Source: WLMZ01 sp039920665
GTDB lineage: Bacteria; Actinomycetota; Acidimicrobiia; Acidimicrobiales; Ilumatobacteraceae
Direction: 5' to 3'
Assembly (NCBI GenBank): GCA_039920665.1
Contig: JBDSDH010000230.1
Location: 1-34,845, forward strand
Length of the DNA stretch: 34,845 bases
Of this stretch, positions 16,660 through 24,099 are shown piece by piece. The notes below the pieces were generated by a model, which had not been told where the DNA came from, ran no database searches, and worked only from the letters and a program-made list of their open reading frames with translations. Within the stretch, counting starts at the first letter, position 1. Each line of letters starts with the position of its first letter. Both the position numbers and the translations under genes were made by a program.

Positions 16660-17460
16660 GTGACCGTTCCGCTGAGTCCCATCACCCGCCGGGCCCGACA
16701 TCTCGCTGACCTCGCGGGCCCCGATGTCGAGCGGTTGTTGACCGATCGATCGATCCTGGTTCAACCCCTCGGTGCGATCGAGCAGCACGGCCCGCATTTG
16801 CCACTCAACACCGATCTCGTCGTCGCTCAAGCAGTGGCCGAGGCTGCGGTCGCGCAGTACGGCGACGAAGTCGATGCGTGGGTTCTCCCTCCGCTCGCCT
16901 ACACGAAGTCGAACGAGCACGCCTGGTCGTCGGGCACGATCTGGCTCTCGGCCACCACGCTGCTGGCGGTACTCGACGACATCGGCCGGTGCGTCGCCAC
17001 CACCGCCGCCAAGCGCCTGGTGTTCATGAACGGCCACGGCGGCAACAGCTCGCTGGTTGCCACTGCCAACCGTGAAATTCGCCTCCACCACGGGTTGATG
17101 ACCTTCCTCACCCACCCTGGCGTACCCCCCGATCAGGGCGGGACATCGCCGGTCGGCGAGCACGGGATGGGCGTCCACGGGGGCACCGACGAGACGAGCG
17201 TGATGCTCCACCTTGCGCCCGAACTGGTCGACATGAGCAAGGCCGAACGGCGAATCCCGGAGGGGATGATCGACAACAAGTACGTCAAATTCGGGGGCAG
17301 GGTCAGCTTCGGTTGGATGTCGAACGACTTCTTCGACGACGGCTACATCGGCGATCCCACGACGGCATCGGCCGAGCACGGCAAGCAACTGTTCGAGGGA
17401 TCGGTCACCGCGTTCGGGGAAGCGCTCCGCGAGATCAGCACCTTCAACTTCGGCAAGTGA
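16660..17460 (+). CDS. Creatininase-family amidohydrolase
   Basis: Protein of 266 residues in the creatinine amidohydrolase family, which also includes peptidase-like and riboflavin-pathway enzymes. Metal-site residues are visible: E41 and H43 in LGAIEQHGPHLP, D52 in NTDLV, H126 in MNGHGGNS and the conserved acid E178 in GGTDETSVML. True creatininases have GHYEN where this has GHGGN, so hydrolysis of creatinine itself is unlikely. Start GTG 16660. The gene ends 10 bp before the M20 amidohydrolase, with a GGAGAG site between them, so both are one transcript and probably act on successive C-N bonds. Confidence 0.9.
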   Translation: MTVPLSPITRRARHLADLAGPDVERLLTDRSILVQPLGAIEQHGPHLPLNTDLVVAQAVAEAAVAQYGDEVDAWVLPPLAYTKSNEHAWSSGTIWLSATTLLAVLDDIGRCVATTAAKRLVFMNGHGGNSSLVATANREIRLHHGLMTFLTHPGVPPDQGGTSPVGEHGMGVHGGTDETSVMLHLAPELVDMSKAERRIPEGMIDNKYVKFGGRVSFGWMSNDFFDDGYIGDPTTASAEHGKQLFEGSVTAFGEALREISTFNFGK

Positions 17461-17470
17461 GGAGAGTGCG

Positions 17471-18730
17471 ATGAGCGATCACGCATCGCTGCGGGTCGAT
17501 GGCGAGCGGCTGTGGAAGCGGCTCAGCGATCTCGGCGAGATCGGTGCCGTGCTCGGCCCCAACGGCGAACGCGGATGCGCTCGCTTGGCGCTCAGCGATG
17601 AGGACCGACTCGGTCGCGACCTGGTGGTCACGTGGATGCGCGATCTCGGCCTCGAGGTCTCGATCGACGCGATCGGCAACGTGATTGCGACCCGCTACGG
17701 CACCGACCCGACGCTCGCCCCGGTGATGACCGGTTCACACATCGACACCGTGCGCACCGGTGGGCGCTTCGACGGCAACCTCGGGGTGCTGGCGGGGCTC
17801 GAAGTACTCGAGACGCTCGAACAACACGGCATCGAAACCGAGCGGTCGGTGCAGGTCGGGTTCTTCACCGACGAGGAAGGCGCTCGATTCGCGCCCGACA
17901 TGCTCGGGAGCCTTGTCTACGTCGGTGGACTGGCCCTCGAGGATGCGCTCGATGCAGTGGCGGTCGACAACGGTGCCCGATTGGGTGACGAGCTGGTTCG
18001 GATCGGTTACTCAGGTGCAACGCCGTGCCCGGTCGCGGCCCCACCTCATGCATTCGTCGAACTGCACATCGAACAGGGCCCGGTCCTCGAAGAGCACGAC
18101 GTGACGATCGGAGTGGTGACGGGGGTGCAGGGCATCTCCTGGACCGAATACACCATGACCGGCCGCTCGGCTCATGCTGGAACGACACCAATGCGTCTGC
18201 GTCGCGACCCACTCGTTCCCGCCGCCGAGGTCGTTGTCGAGGCTCGGCGGCTCGCACGGGCGATGGGTGGCGCGCAGGTTGCGACGGTCGGGCGGATGGA
18301 GCCGTTCCCCGATCTGATCAACGTGGTCGCCCAGCGGGTGATCTTCACGCTCGATTTGCGCAACACCGACGAGGTCCTGCTCGCCGACGCCGAGGCTCGG
18401 ATGGCCGCATTCATCGAAGGGGTGTGCGATGCGGAGGGATGTGCGGTGCAGCAGCGCACGCTGGCCCGGTTCCAACCGGTCTCGTTCGATCCGACCATGA
18501 TCGAGCGTGTCGAACGGATCGCAAGCGCCCAAGGCAACACCACACTGAGGATGCCGTCCGGTGCCGGCCACGACGCCCAGATGCTCTCGCGAGTCTGCCC
18601 GACGTCGATGATCTTCGTGCCGTCGGTCGATGGTCTGTCACACAACATTGCCGAGTACACGGCACCGCACGATCTCGAGGCGGGGGCGAACGTGTTGTTG
18701 CACACCCTGCTCGAGATCTCGGCGCGCTGA
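17471..18730 (+). CDS. M20-family Zn amidohydrolase (N-carbamoylase/allantoate amidohydrolase type)
   Basis: Enzyme of 419 residues in the hydantoinase/carbamoylase group (beta-ureidopropionase, N-carbamoyl-L-amino acid hydrolase, allantoate amidohydrolase). The dinuclear metal ligands are all present: H90 (GSHIDTV), D101 (GRFDGNLG), E136 with catalytic E135 (FTDEEGARF), H199 (LHIEQGP) and H391 (LSHNIAEYT). The dimerisation/lid segment GRSAHAGTTPMRLRRDP is also typical. It is the second gene of a pair with the creatininase-family gene. In the setting of a xanthine dehydrogenase cluster, a ureide or carbamoyl substrate is plausible but not proven. Confidence 0.92.
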   Translation: MSDHASLRVDGERLWKRLSDLGEIGAVLGPNGERGCARLALSDEDRLGRDLVVTWMRDLGLEVSIDAIGNVIATRYGTDPTLAPVMTGSHIDTVRTGGRFDGNLGVLAGLEVLETLEQHGIETERSVQVGFFTDEEGARFAPDMLGSLVYVGGLALEDALDAVAVDNGARLGDELVRIGYSGATPCPVAAPPHAFVELHIEQGPVLEEHDVTIGVVTGVQGISWTEYTMTGRSAHAGTTPMRLRRDPLVPAAEVVVEARRLARAMGGAQVATVGRMEPFPDLINVVAQRVIFTLDLRNTDEVLLADAEARMAAFIEGVCDAEGCAVQQRTLARFQPVSFDPTMIERVERIASAQGNTTLRMPSGAGHDAQMLSRVCPTSMIFVPSVDGLSHNIAEYTAPHDLEAGANVLLHTLLEISAR

Positions 18731-18770
18731 TCGACCAGCGGTACCCCAAAAGGGTGCACGGGCGGTGCGC

Positions 18771-18776
18771 TATGGT
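18771..18776 (+). promoter_or_regulatory. Possible -10 element for the Hsp70-like gene
   Basis: TATGGT fits the actinobacterial -10 pattern TAnnnT and lies 53 bp before the TTG start, within the only intergenic gap (98 bp) ahead of the plus-strand pair. A small hairpin, TGCAC-CCG-GTGCA (18792-18804), follows in the predicted leader. No convincing -35 element is seen, so this is tentative. Confidence 0.25.
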
Positions 18777-18828
18777 GAGAAAACCTCAATCTGCACCCGG
18801 TGCATGAACATAAAGGAGTTGGGTCCCC

Positions 18829-21030
18829 TTGCCCTCGTGGATTCTTGCGATCGATTTCGGAACCAGCTACACCGTCGCAGCTTCCAAGGTCGGTGACCGT
18901 TCACCGGAAGTGATCGAGATCGCAGGCGAGCGGCGGGTGCCGTCGGTGATCATGGTCGACCCGTCGGGCACCATCGTCGTCGGACGGATCGCCGACGACC
19001 TCTCGGCGACGCATCCCGAGAGCACGTTGCGGGCGATGAAGAACCGGCTCGGCGACCAGGCTCCCGTTGTGCTCGATGGTCGCCCCCATCAGGTGGTGTC
19101 CCTCGTTGCGGCACTGCTTCGCCAGATCTATACCGATTCGGTCCGTCAGATGGGGGAACCACCCTCCGAGGTGCGACTGACCCACCCGGCGACCTGGAAC
19201 CGTCCCCGGCTCAACCGTCTGCTCGAAGCGGCGGCCAAGGCCGGCCTGCCGAACCCGGCGCTCGTCCCTGAACCTGTCGCCGCGGCGCTGTCGTTCGCGA
19301 GTGAGGTCGGCGTACCCGATGGTGCCCACGTCGTCGTCTACGACCTCGGTGGCGGCACGTTCGACACGGCGGTGGTCACATCGAGTGGCGGCGGCTTCAA
19401 CATCGTTGGTCGGCCGAGCGGCGATCAGAACATCGGTGGCGAACTGTTCGACGAGATCATCGTCAATCACCTCGGCGCGCAACTGCCGCCGGACGCGTGG
19501 GATGCGATCCAGGTCGGCGAGGAACCATTGTGGCAGCAGGTCGGAGCGACCCTGCGCAACGAGGCCCGCAAGGCCAAAGAGACCTTGTCCGGCAACCCGT
19601 ATGCGGATCTGATCGTGCCGTTGCCGACAGGTCTGCGCCAGATCCGGATCACCCGCAACGAATTCGAAGAGCTCGTTCGTCCCTATCTGACGGAAACCGT
19701 GACGCTCCTCGATCGCTGTGTCAGCGAGGCCGGTCTCGCTCCATCGGACTTGGCCGGGATATCGCTCGTCGGCGGATCGAGCCGGTCGCCGATCGTCGAG
19801 GAGATGGTGAAGCGGGCGTTCCCGCAGGTTCCCGTGGTCCGTCGTGGCGACCCAAAGACGGCCGTGGCGTCGGGTGCGGCGCGAGCGGTCCGGTCGCTCG
19901 GACCGTCGGCGCTGCCGTCATCGGGTCGCAGCACCCAGGAGGCATCGCCCGGCACGGCCAAAGATTCGGTTCGCCTCGCTCCGCCCACGTCGCAGCCATC
20001 ACAACCGCGTCAACCATCTCGTCTGGCTCCACCAAACGTCTCACAACCGTCACAACCGTCACAACCGTCACAACCGTCACAACCGTCACAACCATCGCAA
20101 CCGTCACAGCCGGCGGCAGGTCTCGGTTCGTCGGCACCGGCCCCGGCGCAGCCCGGCAGCCTTGGCTCGTATCCACCGGGTGGTCCCGGATCGTTTCAGC
20201 CGTCGGGACGGTCGGGTCCGGGTTCGTCGGGCCCCGGTTCGTTCACCACATCGTCACCGGTGGCTGGGTCCTACCCGGGGGGACCTGGATCGATTGCTCC
20301 GGTGGCGCAGCCGTTCGGTGCACACTCCGAGCCGAACGCCAATGTCGCTGGCAAGAAGCGCAAACGCATCCTGGTCATCGGCGCTGCGGCGGTGTTGGTC
20401 GTCGCTGCGGTGATCGCCGTCGTGGTGGTCAAAGGCGGGGACAAGGCCGCAGCCGCCCAGCCGACACGCACAGCCCTCGAGAGTGCGCTGATTCCAATTC
20501 GCGATGTCCGCGATGCGCTGGGCAGCACGTTCAACGCCCAAGAACCCGGCGACGGCGACCCGTTCTGCGAACAGTTCAGTCTCGAAGACCCGACCCGCGA
20601 ACGCCAATCCCTGTACTACCAAAACGAAACCATCGAGGGGGTCTTCACCGCAACCACGTTTTCCGAGGCGCTTGCCAGCTATCCCACTGTGCAGGGCGCG
20701 CAGGCGGCGTTCGATCAGGACAAGGCGATCTCAACCAACTGCTCGGAGCAGAAGAGCATTTTGGACGGGGAGCCGGTCACATATGTCATCTCCAACGCGA
20801 CCCGCAGCGTCTCCAAGGTCGGCGCCGACGTCATCGCTGTCAAGTTTGTGGCCGAACGTGATCGCGACGGCGAGAAAGTCACGACTGGTTACGTGATCGT
20901 GCGGATGGTCGGGAGCCTGCTCATGAGCACCAACTACGAGGTGTATTCGCGAGACCTGACCGACAAGGAGTTCGACGCGTACCTCGATCTGACCACCACG
21001 GCATTCGCGCGCATCGACGAGATGCTCTGA
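18829..21030 (+). CDS. Membrane-anchored Hsp70-type ATPase with extracytoplasmic C-terminal domain
   Basis: Protein of 733 residues. Residues 1-356 are an Hsp70 nucleotide-binding domain: phosphate-1 AIDFGTSYTV (7-16), phosphate-2 VYDLGGGTFDTAVV (170-183) and adenosine motif ISLVGGSSRSPIVEE (311-325). There is no peptide-binding domain. Instead a Pro/Ser/Gln/Gly linker (about 360-508) includes eight SQP repeats, then a basic stop (KKRKR, 509-513), one membrane helix (514-535) and an outside domain (545-733) with two cysteines, C580 and C638. That outer domain has a faint likeness to the PknH-type sensor domain. Start TTG 18829 is set by AAGGAG at 18813-18818. An FHA gene follows 12 bp downstream. 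Confidence 0.9.
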   Translation: MPSWILAIDFGTSYTVAASKVGDRSPEVIEIAGERRVPSVIMVDPSGTIVVGRIADDLSATHPESTLRAMKNRLGDQAPVVLDGRPHQVVSLVAALLRQIYTDSVRQMGEPPSEVRLTHPATWNRPRLNRLLEAAAKAGLPNPALVPEPVAAALSFASEVGVPDGAHVVVYDLGGGTFDTAVVTSSGGGFNIVGRPSGDQNIGGELFDEIIVNHLGAQLPPDAWDAIQVGEEPLWQQVGATLRNEARKAKETLSGNPYADLIVPLPTGLRQIRITRNEFEELVRPYLTETVTLLDRCVSEAGLAPSDLAGISLVGGSSRSPIVEEMVKRAFPQVPVVRRGDPKTAVASGAARAVRSLGPSALPSSGRSTQEASPGTAKDSVRLAPPTSQPSQPRQPSRLAPPNVSQPSQPSQPSQPSQPSQPSQPSQPAAGLGSSAPAPAQPGSLGSYPPGGPGSFQPSGRSGPGSSGPGSFTTSSPVAGSYPGGPGSIAPVAQPFGAHSEPNANVAGKKRKRILVIGAAAVLVVAAVIAVVVVKGGDKAAAAQPTRTALESALIPIRDVRDALGSTFNAQEPGDGDPFCEQFSLEDPTRERQSLYYQNETIEGVFTATTFSEALASYPTVQGAQAAFDQDKAISTNCSEQKSILDGEPVTYVISNATRSVSKVGADVIAVKFVAERDRDGEKVTTGYVIVRMVGSLLMSTNYEVYSRDLTDKEFDAYLDLTTTAFARIDEML
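20041..20112 (+). repeat. 9-bp tandem repeat (8 copies) encoding SQP linker
   Basis: Five exact copies of TCACAACCG are followed by three copies with one change each (ACCA ending, TCGCAACCG, TCACAGCCG). Each unit encodes Ser-Gln-Pro, so copy-number change keeps the frame and only alters linker length between the ATPase and the membrane helix. Confidence 0.9.
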
Positions 21031-21042
21031 TCGGGACCGGCG

Positions 21043-21369
21043 ATGCCGTCTGATATGGGAGCCGCAGGGGGATCGCAGTTGTGGCTACGCCTCGATGAAT
21101 GGGGGGACCAACCGCTGCTCCTGTGCCTGACCGAGGACGCTGTGATCGGTCGGGACTTCCGCTGCGATCTCGTCGTTCACGACGACGAAGTGTCGCGGAT
21201 GCACGCCCGTCTGACCCCGGATCTGATTGGTTGGACCGTGATCGATCTCGCGACGACCAACGGTACGTACGTCAACGATGAGCGGATCGTCGGGCCCGCT
21301 GCGATCGTCGTCGGCGACGTGATATCGATCGGTCGGGCGACATGCACCGTGGTGGAGTCGCCCGGCTGA
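21043..21369 (+). CDS. Minimal FHA-domain protein
   Basis: A 108-residue protein consisting of little more than one forkhead-associated domain, which binds phosphothreonine peptides. The binding residues are visible: GRDFRCDLVV, then the SRMHARL loop (Ser, Arg and His), and TTNGTYVNDERI with the Asn-Gly-Thr turn. It has no membrane segment and no second domain. It starts 12 bp after the Hsp70-type gene and is probably co-transcribed and possibly coupled, making the FHA a likely adaptor between that protein and the kinases encoded opposite. It converges on the next FHA gene with only 15 bp between stops. Confidence 0.9.
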   Translation: MPSDMGAAGGSQLWLRLDEWGDQPLLLCLTEDAVIGRDFRCDLVVHDDEVSRMHARLTPDLIGWTVIDLATTNGTYVNDERIVGPAAIVVGDVISIGRATCTVVESPG

Positions 21370-21390
21370 TCGAAATCGATCCGGTCAGCC
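21364..21390. terminator. Hairpin containing the stop codons of both convergent FHA genes
   Basis: GGCTGA (21364-21369) pairs with TCAGCC (21385-21390), and inside it GATCG pairs with CGATC around AAAT. Each outer arm contains the stop codon of one of the two genes. A shared, very compact transcription end is the natural reading; there is no T-tract. Confidence 0.45.
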
Positions 21391-22623
21391 CTTCTGGCGA
21401 GCTGCTGATTCGAAGGTTGCGGTGAGCCGACCGAACGAGACGTGCGAGCCGGGCGACAGCGGCACCGACTGCTCGGGTGTGAGCCGGTCCCACTGTTGAC
21501 GATCGTTCGACCACAGGAACGTGCCATTGGTCGACCCATGATCGACGATGTGGACGTCCCAGTCGACGGCTCGGATCTCGGCGTGCACGCGCGAGATCGT
21601 GTTACCGGGATCGATAAGGGTGACCCCTTGAGCACGTCCCTCGCGGACCTCGGGGTCGTCGTCGGGGTCTCGTCCGAAGACCAAGCTGGTGATCAGGGTG
21701 TGATACGTGCCGTCACTCATCACCAACACGCCCAGCGGTGGTCGGATGTCGTCGGTGAGGATGAAGCTGGTCTGGTGCATCGCGATGCCACAGACTGCAC
21801 AGAATCGAGTGCGGGGATCATTGAAGTGGCCGCGGGCACAGACGAGCCCTTTGACCTTCACCGGTGACGGGCTGCTCGCGACGGGAGCGGCGGCGGGCGT
21901 CGGCGTCGGCGTCGGCGTCGGTGCCGGTGCCGGTGCGGTCGGTTGAGGTGCAGCGACGGGCATCGGGGCTGCCATCGGGGTCGGGTCGGGAGTAGCCATC
22001 GGAGCCGGAGCCGGAGCCGGAGCCGGAGCGGGCGCTGGTGCCGCTGCCGGAGTAGCGACCGGCAACGGTACGGCCGCAGGAAGGTCATCGCCGCTCATGT
22101 CGGTGAGCGACACCATCGCAGACCGCTCCGGCATCGCCGCCACCACCGGTGCCGGCGTGGGAGCTGGGGAGGGTGAACTCGTGGCCCAGGGCACCGAGGC
22201 CGAAGCCTTGACCCGCAGACTGAATCCGTCGGCGGCAACCACGCCGTCGTTGAGACCGAGCAGCGGATCGATCGGTGCATCGCCGATGATCAGTTCGAGC
22301 GCGCTCACCTCATGCAGGTGGGTCGGACCGTCGCCCAACGACTGAGGGCCAGCGGGTGTCTGGGCCACGACCGGAACTCCACCCTGGACGAGCACGTCGA
22401 GACCGTGGTCACCGATCGAGACGGCGCAGAACGGTCCGAGTGTGCCACCGCTGGCGAGCCGGGTGAGGTCGCCCATCACGTCGCCGGACGCACCAGCAAG
22501 GCGGCACCAGCCGATCAGCGAACTGGCCGCCGACGCGTCGCCGGCGGAGTAGAGGATGGTCGTCCCGACTCGAACAAGACGTCCACGTCCGCCGCCGAGT
22601 TGAGGGATGAGGGTGAATTCCAT
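21385..22623 (-). CDS. FHA-domain adaptor with N-terminal domain, Pro-rich linker and zinc ribbon
   Basis: Protein of 412 residues. Residues 1-145 form a beta-rich N-terminal domain (GRLVRVGTTILYSAGDASAA, later LGPFCAVSIGDHGLDVLVQGG) of a kind I recall in actinobacterial FHA proteins, function unknown. An Ala/Pro/Thr linker runs from about 150 to 255. A zinc ribbon uses C262, H266, C275 and C278 (CARGHFNDPRTRFCAVCG). The FHA domain (about 297-405) keeps GR at 317-318, S344-R345-H347 and N366-G367-T368. ATG 22623 has GGAG about 9 bases upstream. It is last in a minus-strand run behind two Ser/Thr kinases, whose phosphothreonines it may read. Confidence 0.92.
   Translation of the reverse strand: MEFTLIPQLGGGRGRLVRVGTTILYSAGDASAASSLIGWCRLAGASGDVMGDLTRLASGGTLGPFCAVSIGDHGLDVLVQGGVPVVAQTPAGPQSLGDGPTHLHEVSALELIIGDAPIDPLLGLNDGVVAADGFSLRVKASASVPWATSSPSPAPTPAPVVAAMPERSAMVSLTDMSGDDLPAAVPLPVATPAAAPAPAPAPAPAPAPMATPDPTPMAAPMPVAAPQPTAPAPAPTPTPTPTPAAAPVASSPSPVKVKGLVCARGHFNDPRTRFCAVCGIAMHQTSFILTDDIRPPLGVLVMSDGTYHTLITSLVFGRDPDDDPEVREGRAQGVTLIDPGNTISRVHAEIRAVDWDVHIVDHGSTNGTFLWSNDRQQWDRLTPEQSVPLSPGSHVSFGRLTATFESAARQKG
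21895..22055. repeat. Short-unit repeats encoding the Ala/Pro/Thr linker of the FHA adaptor
   Basis: Two runs of 6-bp units are seen on the plus strand, GGCGTC repeated near 21897-21920 (TP dipeptides) and GGAGCC repeated near 22000-22030 (AP dipeptides). Units are multiples of three, so slippage changes linker length without a frameshift. Confidence 0.7.
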
Positions 22624-22686
22624 ATCAGAGTCTCCAGGACGAGTGAGGCGAGGGCAAGCGGTACGTGACGGAAAACAAGCGGGGGA

Positions 22687-23511
22687 TCAGGCGAGGGCTT
22701 CGATCAGGGTGACGACCTCGAGCGCAGTTGACGGACGCGCGTCGACGTTGTCGGAGATGCAGGCAGTGATCAGATCGGCCTCACCAGGCGTGAGCAGATC
22801 GCGGTTCACATGCGCGGGATTGCGGAGCACGGATCGAATCGCCATCATCGCATCGACGTCATCGAGACCAACGTGCACTGTGTGGCCGGTCAGCGCCCAG
22901 TGCAGCACGGCGCCGAGGGAATAGATGTCCGATGCCCGGGAGGCGCTGTCACCCATGATCAGCTTCGGGTCGACGAAACCGATCGATGCCATCGGGGCCA
23001 TCGACGTGACCGAACCCGAACCCAACTGGGCCAGGCCGAGATCACCGAGACAGGCCGATCCGTCGGCTCGTATCAAGATGTTGCCCGGTCGCAGGTCACG
23101 GTGGGCGATACCGGCTTCGTGCAACGCATGGACGGCTCGACCTGCGTCGGCGACGGCACGCAGCTTGGCGTCCTTGGCGAGTGGCTCGGTCGTCGCTTCG
23201 AGCGTTCCGCCGGTGCACCACTCCATCGAGTAGAAGAAGTTGTCCTCGTGCTGCCCAGCGTCGTACAACGTGACGAGATGGGTGCTGTCGACTCGTGCGA
23301 ACAGCTTCAATTCGCGGGTGAAGCGGCGGAATCCGGCTTCGCTGGAACCAGGGACCACCTTGACCACGACGTCGTCGCTGAGCCCGAGTCGGGCCGGCGG
23401 CGTCGCAAGGAAAAACCGGCCGTGACCGCCGTCGCTGAAGGGCCTGACCACGATGTAATCGCCGAGTTTGAGGATGGGTGCCGCGCCTGGCGCGTGCGGA
23501 TCAGCGGACAT
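22687..23511 (-). CDS. Small Ser/Thr protein kinase with atypical motifs
   Basis: Soluble kinase domain of 274 residues with no membrane helix or extra domain. Catalytic residues are present: K51 (VVVKVVPG), E67 (FTRELKLF), H137-R-D139, N144 and D157. Several motifs deviate from the norm: the glycine loop reads FSDGGHGRFF, the catalytic loop HRDLRPGN has Arg141 where Lys is nearly invariant, the magnesium motif is DLG rather than DFG, and APE is replaced by DPK. It may still be active, but with altered properties. ATG 23511 was chosen because it sits 2 bp after the stop of the upstream membrane protein gene; a longer frame to 23673 lies inside that gene. Confidence 0.9.
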   Translation of the reverse strand: MSADPHAPGAAPILKLGDYIVVRPFSDGGHGRFFLATPPARLGLSDDVVVKVVPGSSEAGFRRFTRELKLFARVDSTHLVTLYDAGQHEDNFFYSMEWCTGGTLEATTEPLAKDAKLRAVADAGRAVHALHEAGIAHRDLRPGNILIRADGSACLGDLGLAQLGSGSVTSMAPMASIGFVDPKLIMGDSASRASDIYSLGAVLHWALTGHTVHVGLDDVDAMMAIRSVLRNPAHVNRDLLTPGEADLITACISDNVDARPSTALEVVTLIEALA

Positions 23512-23513
23512 GG

Positions 23514-23963
23514 TCAGAAGAAGATCCGTCCACCACGGAATCGCCAGCGGATGAACAGGACCTTGATCGGACCGAGCGCGAACAGCCACATCACCATCCA
23601 TGTCGACACGAGGTGCCACCAGAATGTTGCGTTGGTTACCGGGTACCCCAACTTCTCGTTGATGTCGAGCCAACCGAACACGTTGTAGGCGAGGATGGCT
23701 TCAGGCACGACGAGGAAGAACGAGAACATCACCGGCCAGTCCTTCTCCCAACGGAACTGCTGGAGGAAGTGGTACAAGAACTCCCAGAAGAAGACTGCGA
23801 GCACGAGCACGATGCCGAGCACGCTGAAGGTCGCCTTGTAGGTGTCGAGCAGACCGGCGCCGTTGTTGGGCAAAATCGGTGTGATGATCAGCGTCCAAGG
23901 GATGCCGATGAAGAGGATCAGCCAGATCCGGGTCTGGATCCGACCGCTGAGTGTTGGAATCAT
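23514..23963 (-). CDS. Four-helix membrane protein of unknown function in the kinase/FHA cluster
   Basis: A 149-residue protein with hydrophobic segments at about 12-30, 44-67, 78-98 and 113-138, short loops and a basic tail (RWRFRGGRIFF). Conspicuous conserved-looking segments are GRIQTRIW at the N-terminus and FLYHFLQQFRWEKDWP between helices 2 and 3. I do not recognise a named family. The ATG at 23963 has a GGAG ribosome binding site; upstream codons to 24125 are low-quality and unlike a membrane protein. Spacing of 2 bp to the kinase gene means they are almost certainly co-translated, so this may be the kinase's membrane anchor or sensor. Confidence 0.85.
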   Translation of the reverse strand: MIPTLSGRIQTRIWLILFIGIPWTLIITPILPNNGAGLLDTYKATFSVLGIVLVLAVFFWEFLYHFLQQFRWEKDWPVMFSFFLVVPEAILAYNVFGWLDINEKLGYPVTNATFWWHLVSTWMVMWLFALGPIKVLFIRWRFRGGRIFF

Positions 23964-24099
23964 TGCAAGCTCCGTGAGATGGAAGTTCGAGTGGTTAACA
24001 AGGACGATCAGATCGAGTCGTTCACACCGTGGTCCCTTCCCGTGAAACGCTTTGTACATCCTCGCGCAGATCACGCGCCGTCCACGCCAATGGTGCCGT

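Noticed and set aside
16660..17460. Creatinine amidohydrolase proper
   Set aside because: The GHYEN segment of true creatininases reads GHGGN here, and no creatinase or sarcosine oxidase gene is near.
20041..20112. CRISPR-like repeat array
   Set aside because: The 9-bp units are contiguous, without spacers, and encode SQP in a coding frame.
19497..20861. Plus-strand open frame of about 450 codons inside the Hsp70-like gene
   Set aside because: Out-of-frame shadow; the real frame carries all Hsp70 motifs and the membrane helix.
23512..23673. N-terminal extension of the small kinase
   Set aside because: The extension lies wholly inside the upstream membrane-protein gene, and the ATG at 23511 gives a good kinase N-terminus.
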